NCBI GenBank assembly: GCA_026770025.1
Contig: JAMXDE010000009.1
Coordinates: forward strand, 2,083,001 to 2,147,000
Source: Craspedostauros australis
Lineage: Eukaryota > Bacillariophyta > Bacillariophyceae > Mastogloiales > Achnanthaceae
Length of the DNA: 64,000 bases
Reading direction: 5' to 3'
Shown here: piece by piece, positions 1-11,183 of the stretch
Position numbering within the stretch: position 1 is the first letter of the stretch
Layout: the number at the start of each line of letters is the position of its first letter
Notes under the pieces: generated by a model
The model's input: only the letters and a program-made list of their open reading frames with translations
Databases searched by the model: none
What the model was told of the DNA's origin: nothing
Made by a program: the position numbers and the translations under genes

Positions 1-173
1 CCATTCGTGTTGGTGTTAGTGTTAGTCTTCGTGTCGGTGTTCGTGTCAGGCATTCCTGTGGAAGTGGAAGTCGACGTGGAAGTCGAAGCGACGGTGCCAT
101 CCATAGCAACGTCTGCGGTCGCTTCTTCCATTGTCGCGTCACCATTCGATTGCTTTGCGAGATCGGGAGTCAT
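1..173 (-). CDS. Partial gene, N-terminus of a Ser/Thr/Asn-rich protein
   Basis: A minus-strand reading frame opens with ATG at 173 (an in-frame TAA lies upstream) and stays open to the window edge, so only about 57 residues are visible. A second in-frame ATG is at 131. After a short polar start (MTPDLAKQSNGDATM) the protein becomes a run of Ser-Thr dipeptides and then Asn-Thr/Asp-Thr dipeptides. No domain is visible. Support for a real gene is the good ATG context, the strong codon bias of the dipeptide runs, and the dense cluster of ACTCGTAT motifs just upstream that resembles a promoter. The function is unknown. The frame could also be a short low-complexity ORF. Confidence 0.45.
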   Translation of the reverse strand, partial: MTPDLAKQSNGDATMEEATADVAMDGTVASTSTSTSTSTGMPDTNTDTKTNTNTNTN

Positions 174-664
174 GATCGACACGTGGCAATACGAGTACTC
201 GTATGATGTAATATGTTACGATAGTGTGCACAGTAAGATGCTCTGAGTATGCTCTGGCTACACTCGTATTGTTGTTGTTGTGCGCAATGTGCTGAGAGGT
301 TGATGATACTCGTATTCTGAGATTATGATGACTGCCGGCCTCTCCAGAATCCCGACCAAGCGAGCGAGTGCGTGCCTTCTCCGATGCCTGCCTTTGATAC
401 TCGTAATACTCGTCCTGTGATACTGAGGCCGAGGCTGACACCAAAAGAGTGCAGATGTCGCAGATGCATCGATGCTTCGCCAGCCACCGCGCACCCTGCG
501 AGGTCTCAACAGGGAGGCTGTCGAATTGGTGTCAACCGGTGATGTGACTTGCGTGATTGCGGCACTTTTCGGCAATAGCGGAATACGTGAACTTGTGTGT
601 GCAACGCGATTGAATCGTATCCTTGCTGTGATTCCGATTGCTCGTATTGGTACTGTACGAGTAT
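174..664. promoter_or_regulatory. Cluster of ACTCGTAT-type motifs, putative promoter of the left-edge gene
   Basis: Within 490 bases upstream of the ATG at 173 I find a perfect 16-bp palindrome ATACGAGTACTCGTAT (189-204), which is two back-to-back half-sites. Further half-sites lie at 262-270, 308-316, 398-406, 408-413 (partial), 640-648 and 656-664 (inverse orientation). The same motif occurs singly upstream of other genes in the window. The density and palindromic form suggest a transcription-factor site; this is inference. Confidence 0.4.
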
Positions 665-1230
665 CACCGGTGAGAGAAGGATCCCATTCCGATGCGCCAA
701 CATCATACATCGTTGGAAACACCTTCCTTCCTTCTTTCTCCCTTTGACATCGCACTTGACGCCGTCAGTGGTTGACATCAACAAAAAAGGAGAAGAAAAG
801 AACAATCCAAGAACATGACCCCTTTCGACAAGGTTGTTCGCGCGCAATTCTTCGCCATAGTCTGTCCGTCGTCGGTGCATCGCGTGGTTTGAAGTTGTAT
901 CATTTTGCCCCTCTGTCTTCGTTGTTGTAGACTAATGCATACCCACACACAGTCTGTTCGATCGGAGTCGACGACGGGCGAGACGTCGTGTCGACCAGCG
1001 AGTGCATCATGAATAGTAGTCGAGCAGAGGAGAGCACTTTGTGGGCATTGTATCTCTAACTTGACGATACACGTAGGTGTACAATTCAAATCAGAATGCA
1101 AAACAGCGCGACACTCGCACTGTCGTAGGCGTATGGTATGCATCATTGTAACAGTACTGCACTATACTACTAATCGCAGTGTAGCTCGGTCTGCAGCAAA
1201 GCATATGTCCTACACTGCATTCCTATCCAC
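665..1230. other. Intergenic, no supported gene
   Basis: This is the 3' side of the first GT31 gene. Only short overlapping ORFs on both strands are present, with no recognisable protein, and I saw no tRNA-like or repeat structure. Confidence 0.5.
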
Positions 1231-2589
1231 CTATTCCTCCGGATACTTGCACCCGCATCGCTTGAAATAGTTCTTGTACTGCCGCGATACGGTCTTGAAC
1301 GCGGTACCGTGCGATGCCGGTGAAGTCTGTGGCAGCTGCACCAGCGTCACATTCTCGTGCGTGAGCCTGCCTTGCGTGGCGAGGATCATGTTGCCTTGGC
1401 TCACGTCCTCATCGGGATAGAACAGGGATTTGCGATTCTGCAACGACGTGCCGTCGAGGTAGGCGTACCGCGCCGTGGCCTGCGACATGAAGTAGCAGCC
1501 GCCCAAAGCGTAGGCCGGCGTTTTGAACAGCGGATTGTCGCAGACCTTCTTCCAGTACGATTTGCGGCAGACCGTGCGCGTGATGAACCAACCCAAGTAG
1601 ACGTAAGTTTGGCTCAGCTGCGTCTCGATTGACCGAAGGTATCCCCAGAACCGATCGACGAACATGATGGCGTCGCTGTCGAGCTTGCCGACGTACTGGA
1701 TGTTGAGATCCTGGCGTTCCAATGCGACCAACGCGGCGGCGTACGTGAACCACGCCTCGCTCTTGCCGTCGTTGGCATTCTCGCGCACGCTGAGGAAGGT
1801 GATGTCATTGTGCGTCGCGATTTCTGTGGGATCGGAGTAGTTGTACTGCGGAGATGCGACGATGTAGCCATCGGCCTTGTCGCCGCATTCGGGGTAGTAG
1901 CAGACGGGTGGTTGCGTCTTGGGATCGCCGCCGCCCATGACGAACGTATACACGAAGAGACAGGCTCTGGGATCCGCCTGTAACGTCGTGTTGGCAAGCA
2001 GCTGATTCAAGCTGCATATCGTCTTCTTTTCCTCCTCATGGATGACCGGCTCGATGGATTTGGTGTAGTAGGAGAGGTACGTCTGCCGTATGTTGTCGCG
2101 CTGTACTTTGGCCTCATCATTGTCGTAGGTGAAGATCCCAAAGAGATACCGTCGACTCGACAATGGCGGTCGCAGTCCATCTTCGCCCTTCTCCTGCAAG
2201 ACGGGCTGTTCGGGCGTCGGTTGCACAATGTTTAACGTCGGCACTCCTCGTCGCTCGGGCATTGGTGGTTCTTGCGTCGTCTTCGTCTTCGTAGTCATAG
2301 CAGAGGAAGTTGTGGTCGTCGCCTTCGTGGCAGCTGTGGTCGCAACAGTTGTGGTGGTGGTCTCTTGTACAATCTTTGGCTGTTTCATTTCTTCCGATGG
2401 GGGCATTTCTGGCCGCAGTTTCGAGACTGCCATGGCCTCGTGCTGCGCAATTATCTGATGGACGTCTCCCATCCTGCTGTGCAAGAGGTAGCCGCTGATG
2501 CAAGCAAAGGTCACCAACATGGCGACCATGATGGGGAAGGCCATCTGCCTGCTGTTGGCCTTGCTTCGTTTCGTTGTGCGGCGCGCCAT
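1231..2589 (-). CDS. GT31-like type II membrane glycosyltransferase (copy 1)
   Basis: A 452-residue protein. I chose the ATG at 2589 because the longer open frame upstream begins without an ATG, and because the resulting N-terminus (a run of basic residues) matches that of the neighbouring paralogue. Order: basic cytoplasmic tail, one membrane segment at about residues 16-36 (PIMVAMLVTFACISGYLL), a Thr/Ala-rich stem, then a catalytic domain. Family landmarks of GT31 galactosyl/GlcNAc transferases are visible: RRYLFGIFTYD, an R-x-x-IRQTYL block, the metal-binding DxD-type motif in KLDSDAIMF, LGGCYFMS, and the C-terminal DEDVSQGNMI, which corresponds to the EDVxxG motif. It likely transfers a sugar in beta-1,3 linkage in the Golgi; donor and acceptor cannot be told from sequence. 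The gene is about 570 bases from its paralogue on the same strand, indicating tandem duplication. Confidence 0.85.
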   Translation of the reverse strand: MARRTTKRSKANSRQMAFPIMVAMLVTFACISGYLLHSRMGDVHQIIAQHEAMAVSKLRPEMPPSEEMKQPKIVQETTTTTVATTAATKATTTTSSAMTTKTKTTQEPPMPERRGVPTLNIVQPTPEQPVLQEKGEDGLRPPLSSRRYLFGIFTYDNDEAKVQRDNIRQTYLSYYTKSIEPVIHEEEKKTICSLNQLLANTTLQADPRACLFVYTFVMGGGDPKTQPPVCYYPECGDKADGYIVASPQYNYSDPTEIATHNDITFLSVRENANDGKSEAWFTYAAALVALERQDLNIQYVGKLDSDAIMFVDRFWGYLRSIETQLSQTYVYLGWFITRTVCRKSYWKKVCDNPLFKTPAYALGGCYFMSQATARYAYLDGTSLQNRKSLFYPDEDVSQGNMILATQGRLTHENVTLVQLPQTSPASHGTAFKTVSRQYKNYFKRCGCKYPEE

Positions 2590-2882
2590 TGTACGCTGTG
2601 TGTTGTTGGCGTTTCTGTCGGCGTTGCTGCTCTGTAACTGGCCAAGATGAAGATGTTGTTGATGTTGTTGATGTCGCTTTCTTACTTGCGTTGATGAGAA
2701 GAACGATGGTGATGATGAACGAGTGTGGTTGTGTGATGTGTGTCGGTCATTGTTTCTGTTCCCTGTTTGTGGAAATCTCAACGGTCGCCACTTCCTGGTT
2801 GTCCAATCACATGCAGAGAATGGAGAACTGCAAGATGTGCGTGCAGATTGTGGGTCGTCAGCGATAGGAACTTACCAACCAA

Positions 2883-2921
2883 TGCCACTCCACTCTCCTC
2901 CACTCCACTCCACTCCATTCT
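2883..2921. repeat. CCACT/CTCCA pentamer repeat
   Basis: A short run of imperfect CCACT pentamers (CCACTCCACTCTCCTCCACT and continuation) lies upstream of GT31 copy 1. It is a simple-sequence repeat. Confidence 0.6.
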
Positions 2922-2995
2922 CATGTACAGACACGACGATCTACGTAATCGTGCCATACTCTATCTGTCACAAATACAAATGGTGTGTCATAACT

Positions 2996-3030
2996 GTCAA
3001 TATGCATAGTGGTCATCTATGCATATTGAC
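2996..3030. repeat. Perfect 14-bp inverted repeat (hairpin) between the GT31 genes
   Basis: GTCAATATGCATAG at 2996-3009 is followed by a 7-base spacer and its exact reverse complement at 3017-3030. It lies about 130 bases past the stop codon of GT31 copy 2 and 400 bases upstream of copy 1. It could be a 3'-end processing hairpin, a DNA-binding palindrome, or a transposon footprint. Confidence 0.6.
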
Positions 3031-3156
3031 AATAACTGCGTGAACTACGAGAATAACAGTCTATTATATGAACATTGTACCGTACTCCATTGTTTGGAAA
3101 CAGGCCGAATTTGAAGCAACCTCCTTTTGCCATGACAAGCACCAATACATACATCA

Positions 3157-4596
3157 TCACTTCGTCGGCCAATCCTCGGCCGTCGCCATCATCTCCTTCG
3201 TGTTGTTGTACAAACACCCACACCGCTGGAAGTAGTTCTTGTACATTCGGCGCGGCGTCTTTTGACCAGCATGCGACGCCGGCGACTGCGGTGGCAGCTG
3301 CATCAACGTGATGTCGTCCACCGTCACGTTGCTATCGTTGCCCAGCATCATGTTGCCCTGACTCATGTCTTCATGATGCGGAAAATGCAACGACCGACGA
3401 TGGTCGGACGACGATCCGTCGAGGTAAGCGTTGCGCAGCAGGGCCTTGGAGATGATGTAGGTACCGCCCAAAGCGAATTTGGGGGCCTTGAACAGCGGGT
3501 CCTTGCAGAGGTTGTCCCAGCGCCCCGTCGAACATTGCTTCTTGGTGACGAACCATCCCAGCAGCACGTACTTGTCGCGCAGCTGCCGTTCGTTGTTGTG
3601 CGTGTAGTTCCACAGTCGATTGACGAACATGATGGCGTCGCTATCGATCTTGGCCGCGTACTGGATGTTGAGATCTTCGCGGTCCAGCGCGATCAGGGCG
3701 GCGGCGTACGTGAACCACGTTTCCGATTTGCCGTCGTCGGCATTCTCCTTGACGGTGAGGAAGGTGAGATCATTGTGCGTTGCGATCTCGTTGGGATCGG
3801 AGTAGTTGTTGTTGGGGAACGCGACGATGTAGTCATCAGCCTTGTCGCCGCATTCGGGGTAATAGCAGACGGGCGGTTGCGTCTTGGGATCCCCGCCGCC
3901 CATGACGAAGGTGTAGACGAAGAGACAGGCTCTGGGATCCGCCTGTAACGTCGCGTTGGCAAGCAGCTGGTTCAAGCTGCATATCGTGTTGCGTTCGGAT
4001 GGGTGGATGGTGGGCTGGATCGACTTGGTGTAGTACGAGAGGTATGATTTGCGAATGCCCTCTCGGTGCAGTCTCGCGTTGGGGTTGTCATACGAGAAGA
4101 TTCCGAAGAGATATCTGCGGGGAGACAACAGCGGTGGCAACGTGTTGTTGCCCATCATGCTAGTCGTGCTGTTGGTCTCTCCTCCTGCTCCTTCTCCTAT
4201 TCTCTGTTCTTCTCCGATAGCTTCCACCGCCGACGCTGTTGTCGCAGCTGTTGTCGTTTCAGCTTTTGTGGTGGTTGTTTCTGCCGTCGTTGAGGCTGGC
4301 GTAGTAGTTGTAGTTGTTGTTTCTATCGCCACCGTCGACGGAACTGAATCTGCGATCGAGGATGGCTCATGCTGCACCTGCGGTTCCAGCGGCAATCCTT
4401 CGCCCAAATTCATCTCCGCCTCGGCTGCCTTGAGAGATAATTCAGAAGCATTGATTTGTCGGTACGAGAGGAACGCGTGGATCATCACGAAGAGTGTCAA
4501 GACGGCCATCAGCACCAGCAGCCTTGCGTTGGTGCCATCGGTCTTGCGCTTCCTCGAGCCTGATTTGCGGTTCTTGTGTCTTGTGCGTTGCGCCAT
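3157..4596 (-). CDS. GT31-like type II membrane glycosyltransferase (copy 2)
   Basis: A 479-residue protein from an ATG at 4596. The N-terminus is very basic (RTRHKNRKSGSRKRK), followed by a membrane segment at about residues 26-45 (LLVLMAVLTLFVMIHAFLSY) and a long stem with Thr/Ala repeats (TTTTTT, TTTKAETTTAATT) suited to O-glycosylation. The catalytic part repeats copy 1 almost block for block: RRYLFGIFSYD, TICSLNQLLAN, ACLFVYTFVMGGGDPKTQP, the DxD-type motif in KIDSDAIMF, LGGTYIIS and HEDMSQGNMM. The EDV of the family motif is EDM here. The first half of the catalytic domain is far more conserved between the copies than the stem. Same strand as copy 1, clear tandem paralogue, probably the same Golgi lumenal role. 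Confidence 0.85.
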   Translation of the reverse strand: MAQRTRHKNRKSGSRKRKTDGTNARLLVLMAVLTLFVMIHAFLSYRQINASELSLKAAEAEMNLGEGLPLEPQVQHEPSSIADSVPSTVAIETTTTTTTPASTTAETTTTKAETTTAATTASAVEAIGEEQRIGEGAGGETNSTTSMMGNNTLPPLLSPRRYLFGIFSYDNPNARLHREGIRKSYLSYYTKSIQPTIHPSERNTICSLNQLLANATLQADPRACLFVYTFVMGGGDPKTQPPVCYYPECGDKADDYIVAFPNNNYSDPNEIATHNDLTFLTVKENADDGKSETWFTYAAALIALDREDLNIQYAAKIDSDAIMFVNRLWNYTHNNERQLRDKYVLLGWFVTKKQCSTGRWDNLCKDPLFKAPKFALGGTYIISKALLRNAYLDGSSSDHRRSLHFPHHEDMSQGNMMLGNDSNVTVDDITLMQLPPQSPASHAGQKTPRRMYKNYFQRCGCLYNNTKEMMATAEDWPTK

Positions 4597-7500
4597 TGTT
4601 GATTTAGAGTCGGGTAGAGTCGATTAGAGTACTCTCTCTCCAGAGAGATACAGAGATACAGAAAGCACAGTGATTCTTTCTCGCTTTGCTGGCGATGCAC
4701 CAGTGTCCGTCCTGGTGATTCCCTTTTGCGTTGATGGCACAGGACTCTACTGTTCTTGACAATGCAATGTGTCTGGTGGAGCACTTGTACTGGTATGTAT
4801 TGCAGTGATCTTCGATTGCAGCAACGGCCCTGGTTTGCTCCGCTGTCCTTCAGACCTTGTTTACGCAATGCTCAGCCATACTGTTTGTGTTGCGTCTGTG
4901 TTGTGTCTTCACTGCTTTGTGCGTTGGGTGGGAAAATAGACGTTGAGAAGCAACATGGGAGGTGCGGCGATTCTATAATAATGATTTCTATTTGAAGCGA
5001 ATGTCATTGTCGCCGTTGATTGGCGCCGCGAAGTTGGGTGAATCCGAGATCGACATCAACTCCAGCAAAAGATACAGCCACACAGTGGCAGGAAGAACGC
5101 GACAGTACATGATGAGATGACGACTCGGCAGGCATTCCTCCGACTGCGTATGATACGTATGGCGAAGGCGAAAGAGCGTTGGTTGGATGGTATTGCAGAG
5201 TTACGAGTATTGTATGGTGCAGCTGAGCCCAACAGATAAGCGCGCTGTACTGTGGTGGACTGAACTGCACTGTTTTAGTGCTATGTTCGATTGTTCTTCT
5301 TCCCAGACGACATCGTGTTTTCGTAATCAGTCCACTCGGTACATGGGTGCGCCAGGAAACAAGGATTTGCGCAGGCGTCTCAACTGGCGCCACTCGTGTG
5401 AGATCGCCGCACCCGTCTGTTCTCTCCCCCATCTTCAACCTTGGTCATGCTCTGGAAGGTCCCTGCGTTTCCCATCGATGTCGCCATCGTTCGTTCTTTG
5501 GATGATGCAACGGAGAAGATGTGCTCAGCTTGCACTGAAGGGAGAGAGAGATAGGAAATGAATGCGGGCAAAATGTGTAAAACAAAGTTGGATGTTGATG
5601 AGTGGGGAATGCGGCTTCAATGCGCAAGGAATGCACAGAGTGGCGACCTGAAGGATCGAATCGTTCCGTTGCCACAATGGATGGCGTGGAGGAGATGGAG
5701 GAAGACTCGGGGTATACTAATGTTGATAAAGGTAATCCGCATCGCAATGAATTGCATTGGATGCCAGTAGTCATAGGCGTGAAGTTTTCGTCACTGTCTT
5801 TCCATCTCCCTCCGCCCTTTTGCGTCCTTGCGTGTGCCTTGCGAAGCTGGCATGCTTTGCTGGTCGACGGGATGGTCACCGAGACGACAGAATACTCGTA
5901 TCCATCTGACAGTACGAATAACAAATTGGAAGTGTTCTCATTAACATCATCAGTGATGATGGTTCTGAAGGTGTCCTAAGATTGGTCTTCATTTGGATAT
6001 TGGTTCTGTCGTCTCGTTTTTCCCATTCCGGCTGCTCGACCAACTGGGCGAGCCGAGCCATGCTGCGGTTGGCGAGGGCCACTCCGGGGTGTGGCTTTGC
6101 AATCGGAGTCAAACACGAATGGGGCATGCACGTCACGTCACATCGTAGCACAGCGAGACCATTCACCATTAAGCTTGTCCACATTGTTGTTCAGGCTCAT
6201 TATATTCAGTTTTTCGCGATCATCATGGACGCTGTGCTGTGTTGTGCCGTGTGCACGGTCTGCTCGTGCATTGGAGCTCTTGCAGTGATTGTCAGGCATT
6301 GAGGCGGGGATCCTGAGTGGCATTTCCTTGCATGGACATGTTGGATCCACTCTCGATCCATGCCACACACTCAAACGCGACAAGCACCTGCGCGCAGTCT
6401 TACCTGATCTTGCATGGCCACGACGAACAATGCGTATCCTGGGGCGGCATCGTGATTATTCGCGCTGCGCGCAGCATCGCAGATGTTGTGGCCAATCTCC
6501 TCGGAGGCCGTTTGGCACGACGCATCATGCAGACATGCAAGGGAGTGGCGATTCCGTTACAGTCGCTCCATGGATGGGTTGTCACATGACGCTGCTGACC
6601 TTTGGGATGTCATTGTGAGTTGGAATCATGCGCCGTCGTCATCTTGCTCATCTTGTTCATGTGATTGATGTCGTCATCGTCAAGGCACCAGTCGTTCACC
6701 TGGTCCAGACGGGGTTGGTTTTGGATTTGTGACACTCAAAGATGAGGAGGAGGAAATCAAAGGCAACACAGGATCCATGCATCACAAAGACTCATACCAC
6801 CGCACAATGCAATCTGGTGGACTTTTGTTCGCGATTCCATAACGTGTGGCTGTCGCTCACACAACAAAATTCACATGTTCCGTCTGTCCGCACGCGGCAG
6901 TCGCAAACGGTTCATCTCAGAACGTCCATCGTCCGTCTCAGAAGGTACTGTGCAATGCTATTTGTTGTTTCGGAACGATACGTTATTCCGCTTTCTCCCG
7001 GTCATTGGCGAACCCACAGAATCTGCCAAGGCGAGTCAAAGGTTCCAATGTGTTCCTCTCGTCACATTTTGTGTCTGGTTCATTATCTGTCCATTTTCTT
7101 TTCCATGGCTCCACACGCAGCGGCGATCCAGAGAACGTCACATCGATTTACGCCCAGAACACATGGATCAGAGCTTCTTGGCTGCGTCGCTTGCGAGCGG
7201 AGCCCCATCATTCTTCGCACGGCGCTCCAAGAGCAACGGCATCGCACGGCATTGCGTCACAACTCCAAACGATCGTCATCGAGTTTGCCACGGGCATGGG
7301 AGGGCTCGAAGAGCGCTTTCAGAAATTGATGGATAAATCTCAGCAAATAGGGCGTCGCTGCTTGGTGATCGTGCTACCTATTATTGGCTTTGCCCTTCTT
7401 TGTTGTGTGGGCGAAGCCTCTCTTGGTCTGCAAAAGAGCGGTAGAAACAGAAAGAAACAGAGATCGCGGCCGACATCGACAGGCCAGAACATCACTACGA

Positions 7501-7776
7501 GCGGCTGCCCACTCACTCCACGGTGCCGAATGGTGTCCTCGATCACCGCACAGTGAGGTTGTCACAAATTGGCAACAAGCGATCCGTACTCGTGGATACT
7601 CGTAGTTTAACGTCGAAGCATCCATCGATGCAGCATTGGCAAGGGTAGCAATTTCGAATGCTGGCGCACATCGTGGTAAGCATCTGCACTGATACACAGG
7701 AACGAGTGCTGTACAGCAGAAGCCAAGATCGTCAAGTTCTGCAAAGACACTGCAGACACAGCCGCCGACAACACCA
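4597..7776. other. 3.2-kb intergenic stretch without a supported gene
   Basis: Many overlapping ORFs of 60-240 codons exist on both strands, but none shows a recognisable domain, composition typical of its neighbours, or a coherent start. ACTCGTAT-type motifs occur at 5202-5210, 5892-5901 and, as a pair, at 7588-7606 (about 180 bases upstream of the gene starting at 7777). One or more short or intron-rich genes could hide here. Confidence 0.45.
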
Positions 7777-9813
7777 ATGAAAGCATCCAGGAACGAAGCA
7801 TCACCTTCATCAGTCACAACTGATACCGCAGCAGAAGTCGATTCACATCCTCTCATGTATCCAACAGCGACGCCTTCGATCGCCACCTGCGCCGAATCCA
7901 ACAACATAAAACAACACAACCTCCGATCTTGTCCACAGGTGTGCCCAATCGGCGTCGACAAACATAACGAACACAGCGTGAGAGCTGCTACCTTGGATCC
8001 ATCTACGCTTGAAGCCCAAGAGAACATGCTGTCATCGATCTATGATAGTAACGAAAGTGTCCGCATCAACCATCTTGGGCCAAATCACGCCTATCACAGC
8101 TCTGCCGATCTATCCGATGGCGATGACGAATACACGTCGCAGCAGCAATATCGTGAGCAAAACGACGAGGAAGACAACGACTCCATTGCTCATGGTGGTG
8201 ACTTCCTCCACACGTACGATCAGCCACTGCCACTCGACCTAGCAGACTTCGATTTGGATGACTTCGAATCCAAGCTCGATCATGTCTGTGAAGTCGAGCG
8301 ATGGAAGCCAGACCCCCCTGGCCCATCCAACGTCATGAACGACGACGGGATTGGCACGCTGCCGAATCTCCATGGAGTTCTCAAGCTCACCGATGATGAG
8401 CACGACCCCATCTTCACCCATTTCAGAGATGTATCATCGATGGACGTCCACATGCTCCACATTGATGACGAGCGCGATAGTAACAACCGTGCCGACGATG
8501 AACCGGGACCAATCCTGAGCGAATCAGATCTACATGCACTTCACAACAGCTACATGGTCGATACTAGCACCAACGATTCTGACATGGAGAGCACCGTCGC
8601 GCCAGACGATTGCAGCCAAGACAGCGCCACGTCCGCCGCAGCGAAGGAGGCCATCGATGAGGGGATGCTGAAGCTGCAACAATGTATGGCCCGTTCCGCT
8701 TTGACCAGAAGGATGGTAGGGACCATTTGCCAACACAGCATGGAAACGGTGAGCGCGCCTATGACAACAAAGGATCCTGACGTGCCGAACGAGATCAGCC
8801 TTGACGTGTGCGATGGTACCACACCGACACAAGACAACCACGACGCAACAAGTGGCGATGATAGCCTCGTGGACATGTTGGAGGCATGCTTGTCCGGGAG
8901 CGGAGGCGATGTGTCACACGTCTTGTACCCAGAACCTCAATGCGCCAATTCCGGCTCAAGCGATCTTGCAACAATCAATACCCGCAATTGCAGCGATGGT
9001 CAGGGTCGAAGCTACCACCGCAGGAGCAGCATGATTGGCATCATGGGCAACGGTGGTCCGATCCACGATCCTCACACAAACCGCCAGTTACGCTCTCGTT
9101 CCATGGACAAAATCAACCGCCCGGGCAAGTCAAGAGCGAGATCGAGGGACAAGCTTCCGGCCAGGGGCACCATCACCAGCCGACGATCAGCATCCTCCAG
9201 ACTGACACGATCTTTGTCAAGAGAGCGTTTGATCCGGGCACCAACTCGAGGTGCTGGAGGCAGCCACATGGTCGTGGGTGGAAGCATTCGCCGATCCAGA
9301 TCCTCGGAAAGACTTTTTCGCAGCACAAGCAAATCTTCCCCACTCTCTATCCAAGATTCAACGGCGATGCTGCTGGGTAAATCTGCCGAATACGAAGACC
9401 AAAATGAAGAATCGGCATTGATTCCTGGACACGAAGGCGACGACTCGTTTGCACCAGGTCAAGCTGGCGATGACTATCAGACCCCTATCAGCGACTTCCT
9501 CAAGACCGGCGGGCCTCTTCTGCACAGGCACTCGGTGGTGTCCTCCACATCAACGGCGGTGTGCTCCTCGTCTGTGCCACCGTCTCCATCAGTGTTGAGA
9601 TCGAGCTCTGAACGGAACGTGTTTGAAGCCCATGGTGGTGATCATGGCGAAGTTTGCCATCGTGCTGATACTACTTGCGGTACCCGTAGTCATGATCAAC
9701 ATCAAGATCATCACTGTGAGGAAAGCGAGAACACTGACGAAAGCGTTGATGGCGTCACCATGATGCTCATGGCTCCGGCGCAAGTCGATGAGTGTCCGGG
9801 GGTGACAATCTAA
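7777..9813 (+). CDS. Acidic/basic protein with four R-S-x-S-x-E/D-R-L motifs, unknown function
   Basis: A 678-residue protein from an ATG at 7777. The first 420 residues are acidic and low in structure (LADFDLDDFESKL, many Asp/Glu/Ser). About residues 435-515 are strongly basic and hold four related motifs: LRSRSMDKI, RARSRDKL, TRSLSRERLIR and RRSRSSERLFR. After this comes TAMLLGKSAEYED, then another acidic tail. The gene at 11184 has the same layout, the same AMLLG block and a shared NDSDxES segment, so the two are diverged paralogues on the same strand. R-x-x-S sites suit basophilic kinases and 14-3-3 proteins; a phospho-regulated scaffold or nuclear protein is conceivable but unproven. I recognise no known family. 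Confidence 0.7.
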   Translation: MKASRNEASPSSVTTDTAAEVDSHPLMYPTATPSIATCAESNNIKQHNLRSCPQVCPIGVDKHNEHSVRAATLDPSTLEAQENMLSSIYDSNESVRINHLGPNHAYHSSADLSDGDDEYTSQQQYREQNDEEDNDSIAHGGDFLHTYDQPLPLDLADFDLDDFESKLDHVCEVERWKPDPPGPSNVMNDDGIGTLPNLHGVLKLTDDEHDPIFTHFRDVSSMDVHMLHIDDERDSNNRADDEPGPILSESDLHALHNSYMVDTSTNDSDMESTVAPDDCSQDSATSAAAKEAIDEGMLKLQQCMARSALTRRMVGTICQHSMETVSAPMTTKDPDVPNEISLDVCDGTTPTQDNHDATSGDDSLVDMLEACLSGSGGDVSHVLYPEPQCANSGSSDLATINTRNCSDGQGRSYHRRSSMIGIMGNGGPIHDPHTNRQLRSRSMDKINRPGKSRARSRDKLPARGTITSRRSASSRLTRSLSRERLIRAPTRGAGGSHMVVGGSIRRSRSSERLFRSTSKSSPLSIQDSTAMLLGKSAEYEDQNEESALIPGHEGDDSFAPGQAGDDYQTPISDFLKTGGPLLHRHSVVSSTSTAVCSSSVPPSPSVLRSSSERNVFEAHGGDHGEVCHRADTTCGTRSHDQHQDHHCEESENTDESVDGVTMMLMAPAQVDECPGVTI

Positions 9814-11183
9814 CCGCATTCTTCAACAAGGAAATCCTTCAACAAGGAAGATCGATAGACATAGGAATGGGCCGGTGAACACTCTACGAATATTCAACTA
9901 ATAGAGAAAGAGAGGCTCACATTTGAAACAGACTACTCGAGAGTGCATACTCGATGCTACGACGAGCTATGGGAATGATGCAATGTCTTGCGTACCTCCT
10001 CCCTCTCAACCAATGTTCTGTGCTTGGTGGCGAAGGAGGCTGTACACAGGCCCAGCGTTGCCACCTCACATTCCCTCCATTGTGCGTCTGTCTCCTTGTC
10101 GTTCCATACCATGCTGGCTGATGCGACTCATGACGTGTCTGATGTTGTGTCCGCCCGCGGCTGCGGCTTTCACCACTCACATATTATATGTATTGATATG
10201 CCACCGGCAGACCAAGTGCCGCTACAGGCAGGCAGAATGCCGATGCCTTGTATTCCGCTATTACGCAACAGCGAGGCCGAGGTTGATCGTCACCGTGGTT
10301 AGGACGAGAGTGATTGAAGGCACCTTGGGCGAGGCCGATGTACGCATTGTAGGCATCTGTGGCGGTAAATCATGCATTGCACACCAACGTCAGTCACACC
10401 ACTTGCGGCTACAAGGGCATTCTTCGCATCGGTGTCAGTGTTGTTTCTTGTGGCGATCCCGTCGAAGCACTATGAGGAACATCGTGGATGTTTCCGGCGA
10501 ATTCAAAAATGAACCCGGCCCAATGAAATGACGCGATGGAAATCACGGGGGAACTGTTTGGCTTTCTCTGAGCCGATGAGAATGACTCTTGGAAGACGCA
10601 CCAAAAGGCGATTCCAAAGTTGGAGAAAAACAGATGCCTCGGAACACGGAGGACCGCTTCATGGGGCAACGACGGCAAAGCTACACGAGAGGTGTCGCGA
10701 TCTCTCCTGCTCCAGATGCCACACCCACCAACCCTGGGCCAGCCACGTCGGGCATCAGTCATCACAACGAAATGAAACGCTATCCAGAACCGCCGCTCTC
10801 CGTCACTTTGCGACGCGCCACCTCACACCGAGAATCTCCGATCATGTGACGCATTCTGACACGGCACTCTGTAGTCGCTGGCCGTCCACCTTGTCAATAC
10901 TTCTACAACAGCGACGGTCCACCTGGTGGGTCCCATCACAAGCACACAACACCTACACAAGGACACCCCCATACCGTACTTGATTGGAGTCAAGTCGAGT
11001 CCACTATTTCCCGGGTTGAGGTTCACCTCACAAAACGCAACTGCCTCCAACGGTCACAATATTAACATAACCCAACCCAACCCAACCAAACGCAAGTGTG
11101 CCCAACAGACTCGAAAACAGTCTTGCGAAGAGCAAAGGAATCGCGCCATCATCATCATCATCATCAACAACAACAACAACATC
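9814..11183. other. Intergenic between the two paralogues
   Basis: I see no supported gene. A short direct repeat (CTTCAACAAGGAA, twice) sits just after the first gene at about 9825-9850. The last 60 bases before the next ATG carry ATC and CAA trinucleotide runs that look like 5' untranslated sequence. Confidence 0.5.

Noticed and set aside
5602..5979. ORF beginning with a myristoylation-like GNAAS
   Set aside because: Its first codon is GTG, the frame then decays into hydrophobic low-quality sequence, and no homologue is recognised.
6020..6110. tRNA-like string giving ARLAQLVEQ on the minus strand
   Set aside because: No T arm or B box follows and no cloverleaf can be folded.
7374..8027. 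Minus-strand 217-codon ORF overlapping the start of the 7777 gene
   Set aside because: Cys/Val-rich antisense reading with no domain; the plus-strand gene has better composition and a paralogue.
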